NCBI GenBank assembly: GCA_034007295.1
Contig: JAVERC010000045.1
Coordinates: 1-26,339 of the forward strand
Direction: 5' to 3'
DNA: 26,339 bases
Source: JACKCP01 sp034007295
GTDB lineage: Bacteria > Desulfobacterota > Desulfobacteria > Desulfobacterales > JACKCP01
In this document: positions 1 to 8,043 of the stretch, in pieces
Numbering within the stretch: the stretch's first letter is position 1
Layout of the letters: each line of letters begins with the position of its first letter
Translations under genes and position numbers: made by a program
The notes under the pieces: model-generated
Told to the model about the DNA's origin: nothing
Seen by the model: the letters and a program-made list of their open reading frames with translations, nothing else
Databases searched by the model: none

Positions 1-607
1 AGGCTTTTACTGCCTTAAAAAGGGTTCTTAATATTCCTTCTTCACGCACAAGTTTTTCATAATCGTGTTTTTTACCGGCTGGTGACATCATTATTGTATT
101 TGCGAAATTATCGTATTCATCTATTAAAAGATAGACTGGATGACCTAATGATGCAGCAACGCCTAAAAGAGAATGTATCGATGAAATTGCATTTTCTTTA
201 TTCATATTTATATCGCTGAAATCATAGCCATGCATTTTATAATATCTTATAAAAAACTCTATGGAGCTGTTTATATGATCATACAAAGACTGCCTTATCC
301 GATTTATATCTCCAGTTGCATCAACACATGAAAAATCCCATTTTAAAACAAAGTATGAATTCTTAAACTCAGTTGGATTTTTACCTATTTTTAAATTTCC
401 GAAAATATTTTTAAAATCGTCTTTTTTTGCAATATCATAATAATTTTCAAGCATGGATAATAAAAGACTTTTACCAAATCTTCTTGGTCTTATAAAAAGC
501 TGTGATTTTGAATTTTCAAGTATAGGGATTCTGTCTGTTCTGTCACAGTAAAAATAATTATTTAATATTATTTCTTTAAAATCTGATATTCCATAGGGAT
601 ATTTCAT
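1..607 (-). CDS. AAA-ATPase-like (DUF1703-type) protein, 3' end cut off by window edge
   Basis: The reading frame is open from an ATG at 607 to the left edge, about 202 codons, so only the N-terminal part is present. The translation starts MKYPYGISDF and has a Walker A-like loop RPRRFGKSL near residues 40-48, typical of the AAA-ATPase_like family (PF09820). It then has a Walker B-like stretch VYLLIDEYDN around residue 160. Family members are usually about 500-600 residues with a C-terminal PD-(D/E)XK nuclease-like domain, which would lie outside the window. They are often multicopy in anaerobes and their function is unknown. The start is supported by a GAGGG ribosome-binding site a few bases upstream of the ATG. 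It is transcribed away from the K+ channel gene. Family call is confident; role is not known. Confidence 0.85.
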   Translation of the reverse strand, partial: MKYPYGISDFKEIILNNYFYCDRTDRIPILENSKSQLFIRPRRFGKSLLLSMLENYYDIAKKDDFKNIFGNLKIGKNPTEFKNSYFVLKWDFSCVDATGDINRIRQSLYDHINSSIEFFIRYYKMHGYDFSDINMNKENAISSIHSLLGVAASLGHPVYLLIDEYDNFANTIMMSPAGKKHDYEKLVREEGILRTLFKAVKA

Positions 608-645
608 TTTGCCCTCTTGTACATTATGAATATTTCATTTTCTTA

Positions 646-674
646 TCTATAACATGAAAATAAAAACCTGTGAA
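646..674 (-). promoter_or_regulatory. candidate sigma70-type promoter for the AAA-ATPase-like gene
   Basis: Read on the minus strand, TTCACA (669-674) is followed after exactly 17 bases by TATAGA (646-651), about 40 bases before the ATG at 607. The -35 box matches TTGACA at 5 of 6 positions and the -10 box matches TATAAT at 4 of 6. In DNA this AT-rich such matches arise by chance, so this is a candidate only. Confidence 0.35.
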
Positions 675-724
675 CAATACCATTGCTATCTATGTTTTGT
701 TTTAATGAGCACAAATAGGAATTA

Positions 725-765
725 GTAATAATTGAACAAAATACTTGTTTTAGGCCGGTCATTAT
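725..765 (-). repeat. possible degenerate 5' fragment of the dispersed intergenic repeat
   Basis: On the minus strand this reads GGCC-T-AAAAC then GTATTTTGTTCA. It resembles the 5' end of the other copies, which have GGNCGAAAAC followed by ATTTTTTGTTCAG. The match is partial and stops after about 35 bases. It lies 160 bases from the long copy at 928-1075 and in the same orientation. Weak call. Confidence 0.3.
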
Positions 766-900
766 TGTGCTCTACCCTAAGATTTCTTTGCAATGATAAA
801 ATTTTTATGTAAAATTCTCTGAAAAAATTATCACATGGTCAAAACAGTTCAGATTTATATTTTTGATTTTAGAAGTTAAATTATTGATGATAGTACTTCA

Positions 901-932
901 CAATAAAGTATCCTATGCCTGATACTTTATTG
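901..932. repeat. perfect 12-bp inverted repeat (hairpin)
   Basis: CAATAAAGTATC (901-912) is followed by the 8-base loop CTATGCCT and then the exact reverse complement GATACTTTATTG (921-932). There is no T-run on either side, so it is not a textbook terminator. It abuts the left end of the long repeat copy that starts near 928 and lies in the 470-base intergenic space between two divergent genes. It could be a protein-binding palindrome, an RNA hairpin or part of the repeat insertion. Confidence 0.6.
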
Positions 933-1075
933 CTTAGCGAAAACGGCCTTTTTTGCACATCCTAAATTCAAATTAAAAATTTGATCCTCAAAATACTAAA
1001 GGTATACTAAAGGTTAAATTTTTCATTTGAACTAAACAAAAAATTATAGTTTTCGACCAATCACTACTTAGCAGA
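928..1075 (-). repeat. dispersed intergenic repeat, long copy A
   Basis: Read on the minus strand from about 1075, this copy has GGTCGAAAAC, then ATTTTTTGTTTAG, then TGAAAAATTTAACCTTTAG, then ATACCTTTAGTATTTT. It ends in AAAAAAGGCCGTTTTCG close to 935. The same blocks occur in the same order at 12153-12295 and 16885-17030. The 3' end is close to palindromic around GGCC. The copy runs right up to the start of the K+ channel gene at 1078, so that gene's promoter and leader must lie in or beyond the repeat. The rest of the 608-1077 intergenic stretch shows no gene. Confidence 0.7.
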
Positions 1076-1077
1076 AA

Positions 1078-1923
1078 ATGAAAACATTTATGAAAAATTA
1101 TACAAAAGACTTAAATCTTTTAAAACACAGGCTCCATGAAATTATTTTTGAGGCTGACACAAAACCAGGCAAAATTTTTGACATACTCCTTATAATTTCA
1201 ATTATTTTAAGCGTTCTTGTTGTTATGGCAGACAGTGTGGCTTCATTAAACAATTCTTTTGGCCATTATTTTTATGCAGCTGAATGGTTTTTCACAATTT
1301 TATTTACAACAGAATACTTTTTAAGAATTATCAGTGTAAAAAAACCTGTTAAATACTGTCTAAGCTTTTTTGGGATAATAGATCTTCTTGCAGTTCTTCC
1401 AACTTACATAAGCGTATTTATTCCTGCTTCAAGATATCTTCTTATAATAAGAATTTTAAGGGTCTTAAGAATATTCAGGGTTTTAAAACTTGCAAAATAT
1501 CTTGGAGAGGCCAAAATCTTAAAAGAGGCACTTGCTGCATCAAGCAGAAAAATTATTGTATTCATATCTACTGTAATAACTCTCGTATTTATATTCGGCT
1601 CACTTATGTATCTTGTTGAAGGGCCTGAAAGCGGTTTTACAAGCATACCAAAGAGTATTTATTGGGCAATTGTAACTATGACAACTGTTGGTTACGGAGA
1701 TATTTCGCCTGGCACACCTCTTGGTCAGACACTTGCATCTTTTATCATGATTTTAGGTTATGGAATAATTGCTGTTCCAACTGGTATTGTTACTGCAGAA
1801 CTTACCTGGAAAAAAACAAGAGAAATAACAACTCAGGTATGTCCTGAATGCATGGCAGAAGGCCATGATAAAGATGCTTTATACTGTAAATACTGTTCAG
1901 CAAAACTCAACATAAAATCATAA
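1078..1923 (+). CDS. voltage-gated-type potassium channel with C-terminal zinc ribbon
   Basis: A 281-residue six-helix cation channel of the inner membrane (ion transport family, Kch/KvAP-like). The selectivity filter TTVGYGD is at residues 202-208, between S5 (about 148-171) and S6 (about 214-242). S1 is about 31-52, S2 64-85 and S3 95-113. The S4 voltage-sensor helix (about 117-140) carries Arg or Lys every third residue or so (RYLLIIRILRVLRIFRV). The cytoplasmic tail is short and ends in a CxxC-x11-CxxC zinc ribbon (C255, C258, C270, C273) in place of an RCK/TrkA-N domain. Start: ATG at 1078, with a second ATG at 1090; neither has a clear Shine-Dalgarno sequence. Stands alone between a divergent AAA-ATPase gene and convergent recD. 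K+ selectivity is inferred from the GYGD filter. Confidence 0.9.
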   Translation: MKTFMKNYTKDLNLLKHRLHEIIFEADTKPGKIFDILLIISIILSVLVVMADSVASLNNSFGHYFYAAEWFFTILFTTEYFLRIISVKKPVKYCLSFFGIIDLLAVLPTYISVFIPASRYLLIIRILRVLRIFRVLKLAKYLGEAKILKEALAASSRKIIVFISTVITLVFIFGSLMYLVEGPESGFTSIPKSIYWAIVTMTTVGYGDISPGTPLGQTLASFIMILGYGIIAVPTGIVTAELTWKKTREITTQVCPECMAEGHDKDALYCKYCSAKLNIKS

Positions 1924-1944
1924 ATCCTGTCTTGATTTTTTATC

Positions 1945-1992
1945 TATGAAAATACTAAAGTATTTTTAGGATTTAATTATAAATCTAAGTCC
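1945..1992 (+). repeat. 3'-half fragment of the dispersed repeat, over the recD stop codon
   Basis: The block AGTATTTTTAGGATTTAAT followed by TATAAATCTAAG aligns with the 3' half of copy C (GAGTATTTTAAAGATTAAC, then TTTTAAATCTAACG, 16967-16990). The 5' half is absent. It contains the palindrome AAAATACT-AA-AGTATTTT (1949-1966), which could act as a weak terminator for the channel gene. The recD stop codon (TAG, minus strand, 1985-1987) lies inside the matching segment. Confidence 0.5.
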
Positions 1993-3820
1993 ATAAACGA
2001 TAATAAAGTCCTGAACTTCTTGAAACACTTCTTTTTATGCTGTTATAAAAGGAAAATCTGCTGCCTAAAAAATAAACCTTTTTTTTCGCTCTTGTAATTG
2101 CAGTATAAATTAGCTCCCTTGATAAAGCTTTTGAATCATAATCTGGAAGAGTTATTAAAATATTATCAAATTCCGAACCCTGGCTTTTATGAACAGTCAT
2201 TGCAAAAACAGTTTTTAATTCATTGAGTCTTACTGGATGAACAGTTTTATATTCTGATTCAAGAGACTGAAAAAAAACCTTTTTTTCTCCTTTTTCATTT
2301 TCAAGGCAAATGCCTGTATCACCGTTAAACAGATTATTTACATAATCATTTTGAGTTATAATTACAGGCTTTCCATTGTACCAGTTTTTTTCATCTGAAT
2401 TTTTTTTGGAAGTAAAAAGATTTTCAATAATGCTGTTAAGGGTTGAAATTCCATAATCCCCTTCATTTAAGGGAGATAAAATCATAAATTCTGAAAAAAA
2501 TTTAAATGCAGTGTCAGGGTCTTTTAAATCAAGAAGTCTTTTATAATTTTTTAATGCAAATTTTTTTATATTGTTTTTAAAATCTGAATAATTTTCAGGT
2601 TCAATAAATTCAATATCTTCAAGATCAGAATTAAAAATTTCAGAACATTTTTTTAAATCAACATTTTTTACAGCTTCAGCAAGTTTTCCTATTCCGCTTT
2701 TTTCATCAAACCTGTAGCTTTTTTTCAATTCTGATATAGAGTCTGAAATTTTAATATTTTCAGATAAAGGGATTTGTTCAAGGCCTTTTTCATCATAAAA
2801 TTCTTTTAAAACATCAATATATTTTTCAGAATAACCTATTTTTTCGCCTCTTTTGCAAATATCTCCAAAAACTGATCCAGGTGAAACAGAAGCAAGCTGA
2901 AATCTGTCTCCAAGAAGTATTAATTTTGCATCATCTTCAAGAGCTTCACATAAATTTGACATAAGTTTCATGTCAATCATTGATGCTTCATCTACAATTA
3001 CAATATCAGCTTTCAGCCTGTTTTCTTTATTGTACAAAAATTTATTTGTTTTAGGTAAAAAACCAAGAAGCCTGTGAATTGTTGATGCTTTAACAGGAAA
3101 ATATTTTTTAATTTCATCATCAAGGCCAATATTTGAAATAGCACTTATTATTGCTTCAACCATTCTTGATGCAGCCTTTCCAGTTGGAGCACAAAGCAAA
3201 ATTTCTGGTTTTTTGGGATAGTCAAGTTCAAGAAGAATTGCAATTATTTTTACTGTAACTGTTGTTTTTCCAGTTCCAGGTCCGCCTGAAACTGCACAAA
3301 AATTTGAAATGCATGCAGTAATTGCAGCAAATTTCTGCCAGTCAGGATTTATTTCTGATAAAGGAAAATATTTTTGTATAATTTTTTTAAGCTTATCAAT
3401 TTTTTTTAAATCATAATTTTCAGTCTGGGATTTTTGCATTATAAATTCTGCAAAAAATTTTTCATAATTATAATACCTGTTAAGATAAAAAAGATTTTTT
3501 TCAAAGATAACAGGCAGATTTTTATCATCAGTGCCAACAAAGGAAGATTCATAAATTTCTTTTTTAAACAAGTCTTTTGAAATAACATATTTAGCCAGAA
3601 ATTCTGAAATTTTTTCATCTTTATCAAGATCAATGCAAATGCTTCCTTTTCTTGTCTGCATACTGAGATACATAAGAAAAAAATATAAAATAAAACTTTT
3701 TTCTGCTTCATTTTCCAATAAAAATTTTGAAAAATAAAAATCAAGAAAAGAAAAGCTGTATTCTTCCTTAAGGCTGTTATAAATATTATAATCTAAATCA
3801 GGGTTTGTTAATCTGTTCAT
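1985..3820 (-). CDS. recD: exodeoxyribonuclease V subunit alpha, RecD helicase
   Basis: A 611-residue superfamily 1B DNA helicase, the fast 5'-3' motor of the RecBCD enzyme that processes double-strand breaks. Visible motifs are Walker A GGPGTGKTT (179-187), Walker B/motif II VDEASMID (about 275-282), motif V-like MTVHKSQGSEFD (about 540-551) and motif VI YTAITRAKKKV near the C-terminus. An N-terminal domain of about 150 residues precedes the motor, as in RecD1 proteins that bind RecC; length is that of E. coli RecD (608). Start is ATG at 3820; no good Shine-Dalgarno is visible. recD is on the same strand as recC and recB but is cut off from them by a divergent DUF3334 gene and a terminator, so it must have its own promoter in the 61 bases before it. 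Confidence 0.95.
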   Translation of the reverse strand: MNRLTNPDLDYNIYNSLKEEYSFSFLDFYFSKFLLENEAEKSFILYFFLMYLSMQTRKGSICIDLDKDEKISEFLAKYVISKDLFKKEIYESSFVGTDDKNLPVIFEKNLFYLNRYYNYEKFFAEFIMQKSQTENYDLKKIDKLKKIIQKYFPLSEINPDWQKFAAITACISNFCAVSGGPGTGKTTVTVKIIAILLELDYPKKPEILLCAPTGKAASRMVEAIISAISNIGLDDEIKKYFPVKASTIHRLLGFLPKTNKFLYNKENRLKADIVIVDEASMIDMKLMSNLCEALEDDAKLILLGDRFQLASVSPGSVFGDICKRGEKIGYSEKYIDVLKEFYDEKGLEQIPLSENIKISDSISELKKSYRFDEKSGIGKLAEAVKNVDLKKCSEIFNSDLEDIEFIEPENYSDFKNNIKKFALKNYKRLLDLKDPDTAFKFFSEFMILSPLNEGDYGISTLNSIIENLFTSKKNSDEKNWYNGKPVIITQNDYVNNLFNGDTGICLENEKGEKKVFFQSLESEYKTVHPVRLNELKTVFAMTVHKSQGSEFDNILITLPDYDSKALSRELIYTAITRAKKKVYFLGSRFSFYNSIKRSVSRSSGLYYRLWT

Positions 3821-3881
3821 TTTTATGCTATATTTTAAATTTAAAAAAATAAATCAAACCATTTGAAAGGGCTACAATACC

Positions 3882-4421
3882 ATGAGCAATGAACCCCAGA
3901 CAATAGATAAAATTGCGACCCTTCTCTGCAAATCTACTAAGCACATAATTGAAACAAGCACAAAACAAAAAATTGAATATTCAAAAACTTTTCAGCAGAT
4001 TCCAAAGGTAACAATGACTCCAGATATTGGTTGCTTTGTACAGTTTACAGGAAACTACAATGGTCTTGTGGTAATAAACCTTACAGAAGCAGCTGCAATG
4101 GATATTTATACTTCATACATGAAAACAATGGGTATGCCGGAAGATGAACTTGTAAAGGATTTTACATCAAATGATGTTGCAGACAGTATTGGAGAAATAA
4201 CAAACCAGATAATGGGACTTTTAATGAGAACTGTTGAAGACAAATTTGAACTTTCATCTTTTTGCGGCCAGCCAAAAGCTCTTGCCTTAAACAGTGCCAT
4301 AACACTGATAATTGACTGCGAATATCAGATACACAGAAGGCTTGCCTTTAAAATTAATGGAAAATCTTTTCACATGGAAATCGCAATGGAACAGACTGAA
4401 TTTATTAAAACAAATCTATAA
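3882..4421 (+). CDS. DUF3334 family, CheX/CheC-like phosphatase-fold protein
   Basis: A 179-residue soluble protein. It matches my recollection of the DUF3334 family, including PDIGCFVQFTGNYNGLVVIN (47-66), MGMPEDEL (83-90) and the helix DSIGEITNQIMG (101-112). That helix carries the E-x-x-N pair (E105, N108) which in CheX, CheC and FliY attacks phospho-CheY. A role in dephosphorylating a response regulator or in surface motility signalling is therefore plausible, but no chemotaxis gene is nearby and the family has no settled function. Start ATG at 3882 has AAAGGG at 3866-3871. It is divergent from recD (61 bases) and convergent with recB, sitting as a single gene inside an otherwise minus-strand rec block. 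Confidence 0.8.
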   Translation: MSNEPQTIDKIATLLCKSTKHIIETSTKQKIEYSKTFQQIPKVTMTPDIGCFVQFTGNYNGLVVINLTEAAAMDIYTSYMKTMGMPEDELVKDFTSNDVADSIGEITNQIMGLLMRTVEDKFELSSFCGQPKALALNSAITLIIDCEYQIHRRLAFKINGKSFHMEIAMEQTEFIKTNL

Positions 4422-4441
4422 TATCAACAAAAAAAATCTGA

Positions 4442-4484
4442 TTGACAGCTTTTAAGCATCAGCTGAGAAGCTGTCAATTTTTTT
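4442..4484. terminator. two-way intrinsic terminator between DUF3334 gene and recB
   Basis: TTGACAGCTT (4442-4451) pairs perfectly with AAGCTGTCAA (4468-4477) and is followed by seven T (4478-4484), which ends transcripts of the plus-strand gene stopping at 4421. On the minus strand the same stem is followed by TCAGATTTTTTTT (4440-4428), so it can also end the plsC-recC-recB transcript, whose last stop codon is at 4494. Confidence 0.85.
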
Positions 4485-4493
4485 AAACAGGGA

Positions 4494-7400
4494 TTATACT
4501 TCAACTTTTAAAGGCATATCATAAAAAACTCCATTTTTACCATTGCCATCATCTATCCCTCTGATAAAGAGATAATAAACCCCACCAAAATTTTGTGAAT
4601 AGGAATAGTTATTCCCAAGTCTGTATCTTAAATATTTATCAAGGGAATAGGAATAAATATAATACTGCAAAAAATAAAGATTTGAACAGATTTCAGGAAA
4701 TAGTTTTTCAGGTTCATAATCTGAATAAGAAAATCCAAGATGGTTTGATTTCCAGTCAAGAACATAAAACCTGTTCTCATGTTCAAAAACAAGGTCAATA
4801 AAACCTTTCATGAACCCTTTTGATTCATTTGCATATATATTTTTAAGTATTTCCCTGAATTCATTTTTAAGTTCAAGTGAGCCAAGTTTTTTTAAATAAT
4901 TATTTATTTCGTTTTCCTGTAAGGGATAAAAAAATTCAAGTTCAGTTATTTTTTTGTCATTTTTTATATTTTTTAAAAAAAGTCCACTCTCAAGTTCTTT
5001 ATTCAATACATTTTCAACCATCTGAGTAATACAAAAAAGCCAGTCTTTTTCAAAACCATATTTTTCAAGTTTGAGTTTGACCAGATCCTCAATTTCTTCA
5101 TGAGATGCACAAAAATTCAAATCTTCAAATATTGAATGAAAAAAAATCCCTGCAAAAGCACCTTTTGGAAAATTGAATATATTTAGCTCATTATCATTTA
5201 TTTTTGACTTATCAGGTGTTTTTTCTGACTGAGAATCAAACCTTTCATCGTCTTTTTCCTTTTTTGAGGATACAAGAGAAAAACTTGAAATCTGAAAACT
5301 TTTTTCAATTTCTTTATTAAATTCGCATCTTTTAAAAATTTGAATTTCATTTGATATACTGTAATTATGAAGTGGAAAATTTTTTGGAGATTCATGAATA
5401 CAAAAGCTTATGGAACCTTCTGAATTTGCTGAAATCATTTTTATTGTAGAGAAAACGTCTTTTGTCTCATTTGAATAATTATCTGAATCCATATTTTGTT
5501 TTTTTGAAAAAAGCCTTAAAGCATAAGAATCATTTTTATCTTCATCAAAACCAAGAAATACATAAGTTTTATATTTTGCTCTTGTTACTGATACATAAAA
5601 AGTTCTTAAATCTTCTGCTATAAGTTCTTCGTTAAGTATCGCCTTTGGGAACTGATTTAAATCAGCACTGAAATCAAGAATAAGTTCCTGTGTTTCCATG
5701 TCATGATACAATACACCGTCTTTATTAATATTCATTTTCTTTTTTGGAAAAAAGGCGCAGAATACTATTGGAAATTCAAGTCCCTTGCTTTTGTGAACAG
5801 TCATTATTTTTAATTTTTTTCTGTCACTTTCCATTCTAAGCTGAAATTCATCTGAAGAACTGCTGCTGTTGTAAATTTTATCTGCAAGCCAGTTTATAAG
5901 TGATTTTTTACCATGGCGGTTTTTCATTTCCTCTTCATGCAAAATCTCAAAAATATGAATAAGATTTGAAACCCTTCTTTCACCTGAAACAAGCTTTGCC
6001 TGAATATTTAAAATATTATGCTCATAATAAAGAGAGTTAAGCATTTCCATTACAGATGAATTTGTCCAGAGTTCATTGAAGATTTTAAATTTATTTAAAA
6101 TTTCTGTCCATTCAGATTCATTGGATAAAGCATTGTTAAGGTTTGAGGCAGACATTAAAAAAAGTCCGCCTGTAAGAACTTTTTTTATTTTTCTTTCATT
6201 TGAATAATTTTCAACACAGTCAAGAAATTCTAAAATATTTTCAGCTTCTTCTGTGTCAAATACTGATTCTTCACTTGTAAGAACACTTGGAATATTATTT
6301 TCTTCAAGATATTTTCTTATTTCCCTTCCAAACTGATTTTCCTTTACAAGAATTGCTATATCAGAAAGTAAAATTTCCTTATCATTAATTGAAAATTTTT
6401 TATTCTGGGACATTGATAAAAGTCTTGAGATTTCAGATACAATATACTTTAAAATAAATTTTTTCTTGTCTGGAACTTTTTTTGCCGCTTCTTCTGTCAT
6501 AAGAACAAATTCAACACCGCTTGATACTGTCCCGTTTTCAATCATTGAGTCATTTTCTGGTTTAGCTGCTTCAATTTTAATGTAATTTATTTCTTCAATT
6601 GAAAAAGGATTTTTGGAATATGAAAAAATATTATTTACAGCTTTTACAGCAGCATGTGAAGACCTGTAGTTTTTATTTAATGTAAAAATCTGATCTGCAT
6701 CTTTTCTTGCATTTAAGTAGGCAAAAATATCTGCACCCCTGAATCTGTAAATTGCCTGCTTTGGATCACCAATAAAAAAAAGAGGTGAGTAACCTTTGAA
6801 TATTTTTTTAAAAATTTCATACTGAATTATGTCAGTATCCTGAAATTCGTCTATTAATGCAGCCTTGTATTTTTTTCTTAATATATTTTTCAGATTATTT
6901 TCTGTGTCTTTATCTAATGCAGTTTTAAGTTTTATTAAAAAATCACCAAATCCTAAAATTTTTTGCTCTTCTTTTAAATCAAAAAGAAGTTTTGATGTTT
7001 CAATAAATCCTGTTTTTTTAAAATCAAAAATAAATCTAAGTTCTTCCTCTTCTGCTTCAAAAGCTATTTCACAAAGAGCCTGTGCTTTTTCAAAGAAAAT
7101 ATGCTCTTTAGCTTTTTTCCCTTTTTTTACTCCCTTTGAAATCTCTGAACTTGTGAAATACAAAAAAGGATTTTTCCTTCCATTTATTTTATCACTTGCA
7201 TAAACTGAAACAGGATTTCCATCGGATTCAAAAATAGTGTCTAGGTATCTTATTCTTTCATCAAGATATTCATGTCCTGAAAAAGTTTTTTTAAAAATAT
7301 CTGAATCACTTAAAATACTGATAATTTGTTTTTTTTCAGACTTCCAGATTTTTGCAGCTTCTTTTTCATAATCATTAAATTCTTCAATTATTTTTTCAAA

Positions 7401-8033
7401 TTCTTCACTTGGCTTAAGACTTACAATTTTTATGTCATGATAATTGGAATATTTTTTTACTATAGAGGCAATATCTTTTGGACCGATCTGATATTTAAAA
7501 AGAAGATCAGCTTTTTTATAGCTGCATTCATCAATATATTTTCTGTAAAAATCATCTGCACATTTCTGAATAAGAAGGGATTCATCAGTTAAAATTTTGG
7601 ATTCAAAAAAATTTTTTGTTTCAAAGGCATGCTCTGATAAAATTTTGTAACAAAATCCATGAATTGTAAAAATACATGAAAGATCAAAATTTCTTATTGC
7701 ACAAATAATTTTTTCCATACCAGAGTCTAAATCTTTGCATGATTCAATAAGGCTTAATATATAAGGGTCTTCAACTTGTTCTTTTTGATTGTTCAAAAAA
7801 AACTCAAATCCCTTGAGTGCGTCTCTTAATCTTTTTAAAATCCTGTCCTTTAATTCTGAAGCAGCAGCCTCTGTAAATGTAACAACAAGGATTTCTTCAA
7901 TAGCAAGGCCTTTTTCCAGAATAAGCCTTAATACAATTGAAGTTATTGTATAGGTTTTGCCTGTTCCTGCACTTGCCTCAATAAGAGTTGTAAGATTATT
8001 AATATCTGTTTTAAAGGGATCAAAAATTTTCAT
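4494..8033 (-). CDS. recB: exodeoxyribonuclease V subunit beta, RecB helicase-nuclease
   Basis: An 1179-residue superfamily 1A helicase fused to a RecB-family nuclease, the 3'-5' motor and only nuclease of RecBCD. Motifs in order: Walker A EASAGTGKTYT (about 19-29), ALIDEFQDTD (motif II, about 390), FFIGDPKQAIYRFRGADIF (motif III region), LNKNYRSS (motif IV), MTVHKSKGLEFP (motif V) and FYVSVTRAKYKT (motif VI). The C-terminal nuclease domain keeps GFIDLVF and VLDWKSN, the metal-binding Asp and Lys motifs, so it should be active. Length is that of E. coli RecB (1180). It follows recC after 10 bases on the same strand; the nearest purine-rich ribosome site (AAGGAAA) overlaps the recC end, suggesting translational coupling. 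Ends at a bidirectional terminator. Confidence 0.96.
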   Translation of the reverse strand: MKIFDPFKTDINNLTTLIEASAGTGKTYTITSIVLRLILEKGLAIEEILVVTFTEAAASELKDRILKRLRDALKGFEFFLNNQKEQVEDPYILSLIESCKDLDSGMEKIICAIRNFDLSCIFTIHGFCYKILSEHAFETKNFFESKILTDESLLIQKCADDFYRKYIDECSYKKADLLFKYQIGPKDIASIVKKYSNYHDIKIVSLKPSEEFEKIIEEFNDYEKEAAKIWKSEKKQIISILSDSDIFKKTFSGHEYLDERIRYLDTIFESDGNPVSVYASDKINGRKNPFLYFTSSEISKGVKKGKKAKEHIFFEKAQALCEIAFEAEEEELRFIFDFKKTGFIETSKLLFDLKEEQKILGFGDFLIKLKTALDKDTENNLKNILRKKYKAALIDEFQDTDIIQYEIFKKIFKGYSPLFFIGDPKQAIYRFRGADIFAYLNARKDADQIFTLNKNYRSSHAAVKAVNNIFSYSKNPFSIEEINYIKIEAAKPENDSMIENGTVSSGVEFVLMTEEAAKKVPDKKKFILKYIVSEISRLLSMSQNKKFSINDKEILLSDIAILVKENQFGREIRKYLEENNIPSVLTSEESVFDTEEAENILEFLDCVENYSNERKIKKVLTGGLFLMSASNLNNALSNESEWTEILNKFKIFNELWTNSSVMEMLNSLYYEHNILNIQAKLVSGERRVSNLIHIFEILHEEEMKNRHGKKSLINWLADKIYNSSSSSDEFQLRMESDRKKLKIMTVHKSKGLEFPIVFCAFFPKKKMNINKDGVLYHDMETQELILDFSADLNQFPKAILNEELIAEDLRTFYVSVTRAKYKTYVFLGFDEDKNDSYALRLFSKKQNMDSDNYSNETKDVFSTIKMISANSEGSISFCIHESPKNFPLHNYSISNEIQIFKRCEFNKEIEKSFQISSFSLVSSKKEKDDERFDSQSEKTPDKSKINDNELNIFNFPKGAFAGIFFHSIFEDLNFCASHEEIEDLVKLKLEKYGFEKDWLFCITQMVENVLNKELESGLFLKNIKNDKKITELEFFYPLQENEINNYLKKLGSLELKNEFREILKNIYANESKGFMKGFIDLVFEHENRFYVLDWKSNHLGFSYSDYEPEKLFPEICSNLYFLQYYIYSYSLDKYLRYRLGNNYSYSQNFGGVYYLFIRGIDDGNGKNGVFYDMPLKVEV

Positions 8034-8043
8034 ATAAATTAAG

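Noticed and set aside
6865..7203. 112-codon frame opposite recB, and similar long frames opposite recC (9872-10231) and opposite the acyl-CoA dehydrogenase (25326-25691)
   Set aside because: They lie fully inside well-supported genes on the other strand and read as Phe/Ser/Leu-rich or low-complexity sequence, as expected of shadows of Lys/Glu-rich AT-rich genes.
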